From Collinsella sp. An307 (GTDB taxonomy: Bacteria; Actinomycetota; Coriobacteriia; Coriobacteriales; Coriobacteriaceae), in NCBI RefSeq assembly GCF_002161805.1, contig NZ_NFIP01000003.1, positions 46,341 to 110,340 of the forward strand: 64,000 bases of DNA. The letters are read 5' to 3'. The notes under the pieces are model-generated. The model was not told the origin of the DNA. It worked only from the letters and a program-made list of their open reading frames with translations, and searched no databases. Positions within the stretch are counted from its first letter, which is position 1; each line of letters starts with the position of its first letter. The translations under genes and the position numbers were made by a program. This document shows, in pieces, positions 1 to 8,401 of the stretch.

Positions 1-49
1 GCCCAAAAGTAGGCCGTGCGTCCCCTTGAGAAAGCCCAGAGCACTCATG
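1..49 (-). CDS. Unknown protein, N-terminal fragment (runs off left edge)
   Basis: Reading leftward from an ATG at 49 the frame is open to the window edge and starts MSALGFLKGTHGLLLG. A good ribosome binding site (GGAGAGGAG) lies just upstream. Only 16 residues are visible, with a hydrophobic, glycine-rich start suggesting a membrane-inserted N-terminus. It follows the HMA-domain and DUF6796-like genes on the same strand and may belong to the same metal-related operon. The family cannot be named from this fragment. Confidence 0.5.
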
Positions 50-312
50 CGAAACTCCTCTCCGCGCACAACAGTACGCCTTGGTAAACAATTACAAGTT
101 AACTGTAGCTCACTCTGAGGAGGGGAGTGGCGTGATTTGCGAATTGGGAAGAACTTGCCGCCAAGAATTCGAAAGAATGCGACGGCTGGTCGCATCCATG
201 GCGGAGCGCTTTCCCGGCGGGCGGCTGGCGTTCGATGTGGCGAGGGAGAACCGCCGACAAGCGATCCGCAGACGATCGTGACGGTCTGCATATAGTATAG
301 GTCCGGTGGTGA

Positions 313-945
313 TTAGGCGAGCAGGCAGATGAGCATCGCGGTGAACATGATCGTGAACACGAGGTTGCTCCACCCGCCGAAGAGAATGCATCGCGCTGGT
401 TGTGGCACGCGCATCTATACGAGACCTAAAAAGCTCGTCACGATGGGCGTGAAGACGACAAACCAGGCCGGGAAGACGGTCTGCCCGAGCACGATGGCGA
501 TGGCGAACAGGATGAACCCGGCGTACATGGGGGTCGTTGCCAGGCGCATGAGAAGCATGATGTTGGCGGAGACTTCCTCGTAGAGATCCTCGTGCCCCGC
601 CTTGGCGATGATGGAGAGGTAGGCGTACTGCGCGTGGTAGGCGCCGCCGCAGATGAGCGCGAAGGCAAGGATGGCTGCCGCAAGCCAGACGAGCCAGGCG
701 AGGTCGCCGCGCGCCATAAGGGGAAGTGCCAGAAAACCGAGCACGTAGAGGAAGGCTGCGACGGGTCCCAGCGCCCCTCCCACGCGCACGCGCGCAGCGG
801 GAATATCGCGCATGATGTGCAGGTACGGCTTGAGCGTACCGTCCATGTCGTAGACACCGGGGGTGAAGTAGAGCAGCATGTCTCCGGCGAACATGAGCAG
901 CGATCCGAGAAGGCCGAGGGCGATGAATGTGAGGACGAGTGGCAT
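313..945 (-). pseudogene. DUF6796-like multi-pass membrane protein interrupted by an in-frame amber codon
   Basis: The frame starts at an ATG (945, RBS AGGAGAACC) and encodes a hydrophobic protein of about five membrane segments, beginning MPLVLTFIALGLLGSLLMFA. It stops at a TAG (417-415) after 176 codons, just after PIVTSFLGLV. The same frame then continues without another stop for 33 codons, CILFGGWSNLVFTIMFTAML, to a TAA at 315-313. The tail has the Gly-Gly-Trp-x-Asn plus hydrophobic helix look of a genuine C-terminus, so the TAG looks like a point nonsense mutation rather than the natural end. Family assignment is from general resemblance (about 210 residues, membrane, GGWxN tail) and is tentative. 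The short form 415-945 could still be made. Confidence 0.6.
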
Positions 946-957
946 GGTTCTCCTATC

Positions 958-1332
958 CTACAGGTCGCGCACGGAATAGCCGGCGTCTCGGACTGCCTGT
1001 GCGCAGGCTTCGCGGTCAATGGGCGTCTTCGACAGAATGTGCGCTGTATTGCGGCCAAGATCGACGCGCGCCCAGGTGCCCTCGAGCGCGTTGAGCGCGT
1101 TCTCGACGTTGCGCGCGCACCCCTCGCAGCTCATGCCCCCAATAATGAGCTCCGCGGCATACGGATAGTGCGCCTCGTCGGTATCCGCGACTTCGACCCG
1201 CTTTGGTTTGGGTGCGCGCTCGCTGTCGCTGCAGCCGCAGGCGCAACCGCCGGAGCCAACTCGACGCACATAGCGCACGGCGATTACGGCGACCAGGACG
1301 ATGGCGGCTGCGACGATGATGAAATCTGCCAT
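958..1332 (-). CDS. Membrane-anchored heavy-metal-associated (HMA) domain protein
   Basis: 124 residues. An N-terminal membrane helix (residues about 3-20) is followed by a Cys-rich stretch CACGC and a basic linker. A ferredoxin-like HMA domain (about residues 58-124) carries the metal-binding motif GMSCEGC. Such proteins bind soft metal ions and hand them to P-type ATPases or store them. Here the domain sits on a membrane anchor rather than in a free chaperone. RBS GGAAGGAGC precedes the ATG. It lies 12 bp upstream of the DUF6796-like gene on the same strand, so the two are probably co-transcribed. No copper or zinc ATPase is visible; one may lie beyond the left edge. Metal specificity cannot be read from the sequence. 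Confidence 0.85.
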   Translation of the reverse strand: MADFIIVAAAIVLVAVIAVRYVRRVGSGGCACGCSDSERAPKPKRVEVADTDEAHYPYAAELIIGGMSCEGCARNVENALNALEGTWARVDLGRNTAHILSKTPIDREACAQAVRDAGYSVRDL

Positions 1333-1588
1333 GATGCGCTCCTTCCATTCGAACGAGATGGCTCGCTCTTGTATAAAATGTTAGCCTTAGTATACTCTCG
1401 GAGAGCTTGGAACCGCACGTTCGAAAGAAGTATTTCGAGCAGGAGGGTGTAGCGCGCGCAAGGTTCGGTCGGCTTCGCAAACAACGGCCGCACAGGCGAA
1501 GGCGCTGCCCGTGCGAGAGCCAGGCCGCTTTAGGCGACGTTCGCGAACGTTGCGCGGGTAAAGTGCGAGCCCGCCGGTTTTGCCGAGA

Positions 1589-2380
1589 TTACGCGTGTGC
1601 AGCGCTTCTAGTTTGAAAACGGTATTTCAGCGGCGTCATGCCGAACTTCCGTCTGAATGCCTCGCAGAACTTGCCCACGTTCGCGTAACCCACGGCGTGC
1701 GCAATGTCAGCCACCGGCGAATCACCGTGTTTGAGCAGCTTCTCTGCCCGGCTCATGCGGACGTCCAAGAGGTAGTCCGATATGCACACCCCATGCACTC
1801 CCTTGAAATACCCTTTCAGCGTGGTTGGTCTCACGCCGAGGAGGGCCGCCACCTCGGCGATGCTCCTACGCCGGCTGATGTCATCCGTCAATAAAGCCTC
1901 CGCGCGCTTCGCGATGTCGACCTGACGCCTCGAGTAGATGGCAGACTCGCTCTCCCGGCGCGGCGCCCCAGAGCCTGCGATGCGGAGCAGAAGCAAGGGT
2001 ATCGTGAGGCGGAGTCGCGCATGCTCGAAATCTCCCGCGCTTGGTATAAGCTCACGAAACAGCCGGGATTCCTCCGGCGCTGCTGCCCTCGTCCAGTTCC
2101 TTATGCGTCCAGCCCTCAGATGTGCGGCGATTTCGTTCAAGTTGACGCCGCACGCGGCGAAGAACTCGGGCGGGCGGGCAAGGCTGCTCCGATGAAGGAA
2201 CAGCTCGACGCCTTCGTAGAAGGCGCAGGGGAACGAGAAGTCCCATACCGTCGTGCGCCTCCCGGTCAGGGAGATCGCCCGTCGCGAGGGGTGCTCCGAG
2301 CGCGCCGTGAAGTACAGCCTTGCGCGCGCACGGAGGCGGATGAGGGCCTTGTTGACCGACGGGGATTGAAGGTCGCTCAA
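1589..2380 (-). CDS. AraC-family regulator, N-terminally truncated
   Basis: 263 residues. The C-terminal ~100 residues form the AraC/XylS double helix-turn-helix (SIAEVAALLGVRPTTLKGYF... then DSPVADIAHAVGYANVGKFC with the conserved P-Y/F end). The middle aligns by eye with the neighbouring 343-residue regulator (WDFSFPCAFYEGVELFL here, FRYPSGRYRGVEVFV there), but the first ~75 residues of the sensory domain are missing. The only start is a TTG at 2380 with no convincing ribosome binding site, and it falls inside a 15-bp perfect inverted repeat; the frame is closed by a stop at 2425. The gene may be a 5'-deleted remnant of a tandem duplication, or a short regulator expressed from a weak start. 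Confidence 0.6.
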   Translation of the reverse strand: MSDLQSPSVNKALIRLRARARLYFTARSEHPSRRAISLTGRRTTVWDFSFPCAFYEGVELFLHRSSLARPPEFFAACGVNLNEIAAHLRAGRIRNWTRAAAPEESRLFRELIPSAGDFEHARLRLTIPLLLLRIAGSGAPRRESESAIYSRRQVDIAKRAEALLTDDISRRRSIAEVAALLGVRPTTLKGYFKGVHGVCISDYLLDVRMSRAEKLLKHGDSPVADIAHAVGYANVGKFCEAFRRKFGMTPLKYRFQTRSAAHA

Positions 2381-2412
2381 GCCCGTTCGGCCCCTGCCCG
2401 AACGGGCTTGAG
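2376..2412. repeat. 15-bp perfect inverted repeat at a regulator 5' end
   Basis: Arms CTCAAGCCCGTTCGG (2376-2390) and CCGAACGGGCTTGAG (2398-2412) with a 7-nt spacer. It sits between two same-strand AraC-type genes, downstream of the intact one and over the start of the truncated one. No U-tract follows on either strand, so it is not a textbook terminator; an operator or a rearrangement scar are alternatives. Confidence 0.8.
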
Positions 2413-2480
2413 TATCTCGGGGTCAAAAATGATTCGGCTCGGTGACCATGCCGCCGGCAAGCCGCCGCGCGTTAGCGTTC

Positions 2481-3512
2481 CTAGAACTCCCCCTTGACTT
2501 CGTGAACGCCCTCCCTCTCGCCGAATCGACGCCGCCTCCACTCGCTCGGTGCGGTTCCGTATTCCCTCTTGAACGCGGAGGAGAACTTGCTCGGGTTCGC
2601 GTAGCCGACGCGCACGGCGGCTTCGGCGACGCGCATTCCCCTGGCAAGCAGGGCGGCGGCGACCTCCATGCGCCGCTTGCGGAGGTACCCCGCGACAGTG
2701 CTCCCGTATGCCCGCGAGAAGTACTGGTTGAGTGTCGCCGCGCTCACACCGAACTCCGACGCTAGCACGCGGGCGTCGTGGGCACAGTCGAGAGAGCCCT
2801 CGAGCTCGTCGTGCACGGCGGCAACGATGCGCATCTGGGTGCGTGTGAGGATGAAGCGGGGTCTGGCGCAGGAGAGGTCGCGACGTTGGAGGCCAAGCAG
2901 CAAGCCGAGAACCTCGTAGGTGGCCAGAGCCCTGTCGGGTGCTTCGACGAGGGCGGCGATGCGTCTCATATGCTCGTTGAGCTCGCCGTCGCCGCTGAGC
3001 ACGGCGGCGCTGCCCGCCTGTCGCGCGATGGCCTCGACGGCATCCTCGTCATCGAGCAGCGAGAAAAGTGGCGATCGAGCGATACGCGTGTTCACGAACA
3101 CCTCGACGCCCCGGTAGCGTCCCGAGGGGTACCGGAACTCGGCGGGGCGCTCCTGCGAGCAGCTGATGCACACCTCGCCGGCCGAGACCGTCGCCAGACC
3201 CCCGCTCGGGACGTCGACCTCGCAGCGGCCCTCGTGGCACAGGTTTATCGTCAGCCATTTGCCCCGCGAGAACGCGGGGAGGGGGACGGACGGGGCCTCT
3301 GGGACGTTGGGGCACCGCTCGCACGCGAAGTCGACGTTGGCGACGAACAGGTCGCGCGACAGGGGTCGGCCTCGCATGCACCCGCTCCCGACCGGGTGCG
3401 ACAGCACCAGCTCGTAGACGCCGTCGGCGTCTTGGACGAGCTCGACGCCGGAGGCGACGCGCAGGCGCGTCCCCCGGTTGCTCTCCGTATCGGTGAAGGG
3501 TGCGTTCCCCAT
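2481..3512 (-). CDS. AraC-family transcriptional regulator
   Basis: 343 residues from an ATG at 3512. An N-terminal sensory region of about 230 residues with several cysteines is followed by a C-terminal AraC double HTH (ARVLASEFGVSAATLNQYF... and MRVAEAAVRVGYANPSKFSS..FKREYG). It is transcribed away from feoAB across a 169-bp gap, so it may govern feoAB or a neighbouring transport system; that link is inference from position only. A shorter paralogue lies immediately downstream. The cysteine-containing sensory half would suit redox or metal sensing, but the ligand is unknown. Confidence 0.85.
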   Translation of the reverse strand: MGNAPFTDTESNRGTRLRVASGVELVQDADGVYELVLSHPVGSGCMRGRPLSRDLFVANVDFACERCPNVPEAPSVPLPAFSRGKWLTINLCHEGRCEVDVPSGGLATVSAGEVCISCSQERPAEFRYPSGRYRGVEVFVNTRIARSPLFSLLDDEDAVEAIARQAGSAAVLSGDGELNEHMRRIAALVEAPDRALATYEVLGLLLGLQRRDLSCARPRFILTRTQMRIVAAVHDELEGSLDCAHDARVLASEFGVSAATLNQYFSRAYGSTVAGYLRKRRMEVAAALLARGMRVAEAAVRVGYANPSKFSSAFKREYGTAPSEWRRRRFGEREGVHEVKGEF

Positions 3513-3681
3513 AGGCTATCTCCCGTTCGCGCAGTCCAGCCCCATTCGTCTCAAAAGTTTATTTTATCTAACTTGATGAGATTTGGAGCTGAACCTACAT
3601 CGCGGAGTTGAGGGGGCATACGTTCCAGGCTTACTTTGGTGGCCGCGGGCGTCATGCCCGTTCAAGGAAAGGAGCGATTCC

Positions 3682-3906
3682 ATGAGACTATGCGATGTGG
3701 CGACGGGGCTTTCTGCCCGTATCGCATCCGTATCCGGCGACGACCGGTTCGTCTCGCGCGTCACGGCCATCGGGCTGACGGAGGGATGCGCCGTCGAGGT
3801 CCTGCAAAACGTCAAGAACCGGCCCGTGCTTGTGCACGTGCGCGACAGCGACGTGGCGCTCGATCGCGGCGACTGCGTGCGCATCGAGGTGGAGGTGGTC
3901 GCATGA
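3682..3906 (+). CDS. feoA: Ferrous iron transport protein A
   Basis: 74 residues, an SH3-like FeoA domain (MRLCDVATGLSARIASVSGDD...RVTAIGLTEGCAVEVLQN). FeoA is a small cytoplasmic protein that supports the FeoB ferrous iron channel. The ATG at 3682 is chosen because of the RBS AAGGAAAGGAG; an upstream in-frame extension to 3583 has no FeoA homology. Its TGA overlaps the feoB ATG by 4 bp (ATGA), indicating translational coupling. The promoter must lie in the 169-bp gap shared with the divergent AraC gene. Confidence 0.93.
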   Translation: MRLCDVATGLSARIASVSGDDRFVSRVTAIGLTEGCAVEVLQNVKNRPVLVHVRDSDVALDRGDCVRIEVEVVA

Positions 3907-5840
3907 GCTGCGAGAGATGTGCGGCTTCCTGCCCCGCGGCGGGAGGCGCGAAGGCGCCCGCCGCCCGCAAGGCGGCGGGCGGCGTCACGGTCGCGCTGCT
4001 CGGCCAGCCCAACTCGGGCAAGTCGACGCTCTTCAACGGGCTCACGGGGGCGCGCCAGCACGTGGGCAACTGGCCCGGCAAGACCGTGGAGCGGAAGGAG
4101 GGGACGTTCGAGCGCGGCGGCACGGCGTTCCAGGTCGTCGACCTCCCCGGCTCGTACGGGCTCGCGGCCAACTCGCCCGAAGAGGAGGTGACGCGCGACT
4201 ACCTCGCATCGGGCGCTGCCGACATCGTGCTCGTGATGGCCGACGCGTCGCAGCTCGAGCGCAGCCTCTACATGCTCGCCGACTTCGTTGCGGCGTGCCC
4301 GGAGCAGCCGTGCCTGCTCGCCCTCAACCTCATGGACGTCGCCGAGAACCAGGGCAAGCGGATCGACGCCGTCCTTATCGCGCGGCGGCTGGGCGTTCCT
4401 GTGGTGCCGCTCGTCGCCTCGCGCCCCGAGGGATACGGCGCGCTGCTTGACGCGCTTGCACGCACGGTGCGCGAGCGTTCCGTCGTGGATGGCGCGCACC
4501 TGCGCGAGGGGATCGCTGCCGCCCCCGACACGATCCAGGGCACGGCCGCAGCGAAGTTCGCCTGGATCGAGGGGCTGCTCGACGGAGCGGTGGAGGCGCC
4601 CGCGCGCCCGCACGCGCTTTCGCGCTTCGATCGCGTGGTCACGGGCTCGCGCTGGTCGAAGCCCATCACCATCGGCATGATCTTGCTCGGGTTCATCCTG
4701 GCGTTCGTGCCGGCTATTCCCATCATGATGCTCGGCGGCGCCATCTCGTCGCTCGGGCAGGTCGTGGCGGGCGCGCTCGCGCAGGCGGGCGCCCCCGATG
4801 TTCTGGGCAGCTTCCTCGCGGGCGTGGTGTTCAACAGTTTGTGCTTCGGCACCATGATGGTGGGCTACGTCTTCGGCATCAACCTCGTGTTCGGCCTCTA
4901 CGAGGAGGCGGGCTACATGGCGCGCATCTCCTACGTGTTCGACCACACCATGGCGCGCTTCGGGTTGCAGGGCAAGTCGCTCATGCCCTTCCTCATGTGC
5001 CTCGGCTGCACGATGGGCGGCGTGTCGGGTTCGCGCGTCATCGACTCGTGGGGCCAGCGCATGCTCACGGTGATGATGGCCTGGGCCATCCCGTGCGGCT
5101 CGACCTGGGGCGTGGTTCCGGTGCTCGCCGTGGCGTTCTTCGGCGTGGCCGGCGCGCCGCTCGTGATCGTGGGCATCTTCGCCGTGACGATTCTCATCAT
5201 GTGGCTCGTGGGCAGGGTGTTCGGGCCGCGCCTGGTGGCCAAGGGGGAGCGCGCCGGCATGGTCATGGAGCTTCCTCCGTACCATCGGCCGCATCTGGGC
5301 AACGTCGCGCGCGGCGCCCTGCTCAAGAGCCGACAGATGTTCGTGCGAGCCATCCGGGTCGTCGCCCTCTTCGCCTTCGCGATTTGGGCGCTTACCTACA
5401 CCGCGACCGGCAGCGTCGAGGGGTCGGTGCTCTACGCGCTCGGTACCGCCATCGAGCCGGTCACGCGCTTCTTCGGCATGGGTTGGCAGACATTCACCGC
5501 GTGGTTGTGCGCCCTCGTGCTCAAGGAGTCCGCGCTCGGGGTGCTCTCGGGGCTCTTCACGGGTGCCGCGACGCCCAACGCCGTGCTCGTGGGCGTCATG
5601 ACCGGCGCCGCCGCGGCGGCGTCGAACATCGGCGAGGTCATGGCGCAGGCCATCTCGGCTCCCGAGGCGCTCGCGTTCATCTTCGCGTTCACGTTCAACA
5701 TGCCGTGCGCGGCGAGCGTGTCGGCGACCTGGGGTGAGGTGCACTCGACCAAGTGGACTGTCATCACGGCGCTCTTCTACATCTGCTGCTCTCTGCTGTT
5801 GGGGTGCGTCGTCTACCACGTGAGCGCACTGTTCTTGTAG
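3903..5840 (+). CDS. feoB: Ferrous iron transporter B
   Basis: 645 residues. The N-terminal GTPase domain shows G1 GQPNSGKS (residues 34-41), G3 DLPGSYG and G4 NLMD, followed by the polytopic membrane domain with Gate/core motifs (CLGCTMGGVSGSR, WAIPCGSTWGVVPV and FTFNMPCAASVSATWGE). It imports Fe2+ across the cytoplasmic membrane using GTP. An unusual N-terminal extension MSCERCAASCP carries three cysteines before the GTPase. Length is on the short side for FeoB (E. coli 773). No feoC follows. Downstream on the plus strand lies only degraded sequence. Confidence 0.95.
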   Translation: MSCERCAASCPAAGGAKAPAARKAAGGVTVALLGQPNSGKSTLFNGLTGARQHVGNWPGKTVERKEGTFERGGTAFQVVDLPGSYGLAANSPEEEVTRDYLASGAADIVLVMADASQLERSLYMLADFVAACPEQPCLLALNLMDVAENQGKRIDAVLIARRLGVPVVPLVASRPEGYGALLDALARTVRERSVVDGAHLREGIAAAPDTIQGTAAAKFAWIEGLLDGAVEAPARPHALSRFDRVVTGSRWSKPITIGMILLGFILAFVPAIPIMMLGGAISSLGQVVAGALAQAGAPDVLGSFLAGVVFNSLCFGTMMVGYVFGINLVFGLYEEAGYMARISYVFDHTMARFGLQGKSLMPFLMCLGCTMGGVSGSRVIDSWGQRMLTVMMAWAIPCGSTWGVVPVLAVAFFGVAGAPLVIVGIFAVTILIMWLVGRVFGPRLVAKGERAGMVMELPPYHRPHLGNVARGALLKSRQMFVRAIRVVALFAFAIWALTYTATGSVEGSVLYALGTAIEPVTRFFGMGWQTFTAWLCALVLKESALGVLSGLFTGAATPNAVLVGVMTGAAAAASNIGEVMAQAISAPEALAFIFAFTFNMPCAASVSATWGEVHSTKWTVITALFYICCSLLLGCVVYHVSALFL

Positions 5841-5931
5841 CGGGTTGGGCCTGAGGGGAAGGGCTGGTGCGATAGGGCGAGCAAAGTGTGGCGCGCCGCG
5901 GCATCCGAGGGGTTCCGATTACCGGATGTGC

Positions 5932-6155
5932 CTGCGGTCGCCTGCTTGAAGAAGCTTTTGAACCTGGTAAGTCCCATGCCGGCGACCGATGCCGCCTCCT
6001 CCTGCCTCGCGCCATCGCGCCAACGTGAGTTCGCGAGCTCCATGGCGGCGAGGATCCCGACCCGCGCCCGGCGGTCCTCGGGCAGGGCCGCGACCGCGGT
6101 GCCGACGAGGGAGCCGAGCAGCATCCTCGCCGCCCCCTCGTAGACGAGCCCCGCC
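5932..6155 (-). pseudogene. Remnant of an AraC-type regulator
   Basis: On the minus strand this stretch encodes LVYEGAARMLLGSLVG... followed by ELANSRWRDGARQEEAASV and AGMGLTRFKSFFKQAT, which resembles the linker and first helix-turn-helix of an AraC/XylS DNA-binding domain. The match breaks off after FKQAT: the second HTH is absent and the reading frame runs on into the 3' end of feoB. Upstream it runs into the antisense of the ABC-exporter fragment. It is therefore read as a decayed fragment. A functional small protein using the open frame 5813-6439 is possible but unlikely. Confidence 0.5.
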
Positions 6156-6193
6156 CCCGGGGCCGCAGGGTTCGTGCGCGCGATCTCGTTAAG

Positions 6194-6343
6194 CGCCCCG
6201 TCGTGGTGTTCGACGACGGCCGCGTGGCCGAGCGGGGCGCGCACGCCGCGCTCATGGCAGCGGGCGGCCTCTACGCCCGCCTCGTCCGCATCCAGGCCGA
6301 GAGCCTCGGCTGGAGCATCTCCCAGCGCGCAGCGGGTGCATAG
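6194..6343 (+). pseudogene. C-terminal remnant of an ABC exporter ATPase
   Basis: The plus strand encodes VVVFDDGRVAERGAHAALMA then AGGLYARLVRIQAESLGWSI and a TAG at 6341-6343. This is the characteristic H-loop-distal C-terminus of a fused permease/ATPase ABC exporter (the D-G-x-x-x-E-x-G-x-H-x-x-L motif followed by YxxLxxxQ). Nothing upstream in this frame belongs to the family and there is no start codon, so only about 50 residues of a roughly 580-residue protein survive. AraC regulators beside paired ABC exporters are common in related bacteria, so this and the AraC remnant probably derive from one deleted cassette. Confidence 0.7.
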
Positions 6344-6524
6344 CACACGGTCTTCGTGGGGAGGCGCGGGCCGGGGCGCACCGCCCCGGCCCACATAGCC
6401 CTTGGCCAGCGCCCCGGCTAGGGGTGGTATCGCCGACATGCTCCCGAGGCGTTTTCCACGCGTTCCGGCTCTGCCCGGTTAGGCCAATTCACTCAAAAAG
6501 CGGTGCCGGCAGGCTTCCCCTGAG

Positions 6525-6565
6525 CGGCCCTTTTTGTCCGTAAAGGCAAGAGGGGCCGTCTTTTT
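6525..6565 (+). terminator. Possible rho-independent terminator
   Basis: CGGCCC (6525-6530) can pair with GGGGCCG (6552-6558) with adjacent partial pairing, followed by a TCTTTTT tract. The stem is imperfect and the loop is about 20 nt. It would end transcripts entering the ATPase locus from the left. Confidence 0.4.
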
Positions 6566-6628
6566 GTGTCCCGTGCCTCTCTTCAAAGAACTTGCTGGTC
6601 TCTTTTGGGCTCCCATTGCCTAACTGTT

Positions 6629-6678
6629 CAAGTTAGGGGGTATTTATTGAAATTATGTGCTAAATACCCTCTAACTTG
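6629..6678. promoter_or_regulatory. 18-bp inverted repeat before ATPase gene
   Basis: Left arm CAAGTTAGGGGGTATTTA (6629-6646) and right arm TAAATACCCTCTAACTTG (6661-6678) are reverse complements with one mismatch, separated by an AT-rich 14-nt spacer. The element ends 38 bp before the GTG start of the ATPase at 6717. Its position and A/T-rich centre suggest an operator overlapping the promoter. The regulator is unknown; the ATPase could bind its own promoter. Confidence 0.7.
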
Positions 6679-6716
6679 GGTACGAACGAAGCAAAGCACG
6701 ACGATGGAGGTGGGAA

Positions 6717-7991
6717 GTGGAGCTATTCAGACGTGAGAACTATCTCAGGAAGATTAGGGGCTTCTATCATGATGACGAGATCATAAAGGTCATCACCGGC
6801 GTGCGGCGCTGCGGAAAGTCCTGTCTTATGCAAACCGTTGCCCAAGAGCTCGTCGAGAGTGGCATCAGCTCGGCTTCCATCGTCTACCTCGATCTCGACA
6901 GTCGCAAGCTGCGGAAGGTCAAGACTGCCGACGAGCTCGAGGCAGCGATCGATAGTGCTTCCGCCGGCGCACCTGACGGATTGAAATACCTGTTCATTGA
7001 CGAGGTTCAGAACGTGAGGGGCTACGAGGAGGTTGTGAACGCCTTTCGCACCGATGGGGGTTGGTCCATCTTCATCACCGGCTCTAACAGCTACCTGCTT
7101 TCGGGCGAGCTCATGACCAAGCTGACCGGTCGCTACATCGAGTTCGAGATGCAGACGCTCACCTTCAAGGAATACGAGGACATGAAGGTATTTCTCGGCA
7201 AGTCGGTCAACCCCAATCCCGTGGTAGAGCTCGATGCTTACATCTTGGAGGGCGGCTTTCCCAAGGCGCTCGGATACGAGGCACTCGTCGATAAGCGAGC
7301 TTACGTCAAGTCCGTTGTCGAGGAGATTCTGGAGAAGGACGTCCGTCGCAGGGTTCAAGTTCGTAACATGCCCGTGTTCGAAACGGTCAGAAAGTACATC
7401 ACGAACAATTTTGGGGCAACGACAAGCCTGACTAATATCCTTGACGACCTTGCGAAGCAGGGTGTCCATATTAAGCGCGAGACGCTGGACCGCTACCTTC
7501 GGATACTCGAGGACGCCAAGATCATACGACGTTGCGAGCGCTTTGATATGAAGTCGCGCAGGTCGCTTCGAGGTGAGCAGAAGTACTATCTTGCCGACCT
7601 GAGCTTCTACTTCGCGCTCAACACGGACAACCGCATCAACTACGGGCCCGTGCTGGAGAACATCGTGTACAGCTACGCGCGGAGTTTGGGCTACGAGGTG
7701 AGCGTGGGGCGTATCGGCAAGCTCGAGTGCGACTTCGTCATGAGGTCGCCTGCGATGGAGTACGCCTACGTGCAGGTGGCGATGACCATCATGAATAGCC
7801 TCTCGACCGAGGATCGCGAGTACCGCCCGCTCGAGCAGATACGGGACAACTGGCCCAAGTTCGTCATCACGCGCAACGACCCCATCCAGCACCGCAGCGG
7901 CATCGTGCACGAGAACGTGACAGAGCTGATCGGGGAGGGACGGACGTTCGGGCTGGCGCAGCGGAACGCCTCTCCTGAGACGGACTGCTAA
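6717..7991 (+). CDS. AAA+ ATPase with DUF4143 (COG1373-type)
   Basis: 424 residues from a GTG at 6717 (RBS GGAGGTGGG). Walker A is GVRRCGKS (about residues 28-35), Walker B YLFIDEVQ, sensor-type TGSN follows. The C-terminal half is a DUF4143 region with a winged-helix-like part and a distal YEVSVGRIGKLECDFV...YVQVAM segment that resembles a degenerate PD-(D/E)xK nuclease fold. Such ATPases are widespread accessory genes of unknown role, often linked to mobile or defence regions. Base composition is lower in GC than the flanks, which suggests acquisition. A paralogue with different flanking repeats lies at 47413. Confidence 0.88.
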   Translation: MELFRRENYLRKIRGFYHDDEIIKVITGVRRCGKSCLMQTVAQELVESGISSASIVYLDLDSRKLRKVKTADELEAAIDSASAGAPDGLKYLFIDEVQNVRGYEEVVNAFRTDGGWSIFITGSNSYLLSGELMTKLTGRYIEFEMQTLTFKEYEDMKVFLGKSVNPNPVVELDAYILEGGFPKALGYEALVDKRAYVKSVVEEILEKDVRRRVQVRNMPVFETVRKYITNNFGATTSLTNILDDLAKQGVHIKRETLDRYLRILEDAKIIRRCERFDMKSRRSLRGEQKYYLADLSFYFALNTDNRINYGPVLENIVYSYARSLGYEVSVGRIGKLECDFVMRSPAMEYAYVQVAMTIMNSLSTEDREYRPLEQIRDNWPKFVITRNDPIQHRSGIVHENVTELIGEGRTFGLAQRNASPETDC

Positions 7992-8401
7992 GAAGTTGCT
8001 CTTGCCTACTTGGACCTGTTCTTGCCCGCTCGTCCTGAAGGGCTGAGTGGGTAAAAGCTTCCGGATGTTGAAGAATGATACAGCGGCTGTGGAGGAGTAT
8101 GCTGACAAATCATCATTCATGTTGAGAGGAATTGCCCCATGCGGCAAAATCGCTCAATAGGGATCACTGTGGAGCCCTTGTGTCCTGCACGGAAGCAGGG
8201 GGTTGGCCTTGCATTGTTGTTGCCGCTCGTCGTACGTGCCGGAGAGGTGTCTTTTGAGCCCTTTGTCGTGAGGTTGCCTGCGCGGTCTGTACGGTCGTTT
8301 CCGCACGCAAATCACCCTATAGCGTTTTGGACGGATGCTAAACTTATCCAATATGTTTGCCGCCAACGAACGTAGCCATCTCATAGTTGAAGGAAGTGCG
8401 T
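7992..8401. other. Intergenic region, no supported gene
   Basis: About 410 bp between the ATPase and a small membrane-protein gene. A 78-codon open frame (8139-8375, RBS-like GAGAGGAA) has AT-rich codons unlike its neighbours and no recognisable features. A possible promoter, TTGGAC (8327-8332) with AATATG (8350-8355), precedes the next gene. No strong palindrome was seen. Confidence 0.5.

Noticed and set aside
3564-5819. 751-codon open frame antisense to feoAB
   Set aside because: High-GC antisense artefact: composition is Arg/His/Glu-rich without domains, while the plus strand holds clear FeoA and FeoB motifs.
8139-8375. Possible 78-residue protein after the ATPase
   Set aside because: It has an RBS-like sequence, but its codon use is unlike neighbouring genes and no domain or homology is evident.
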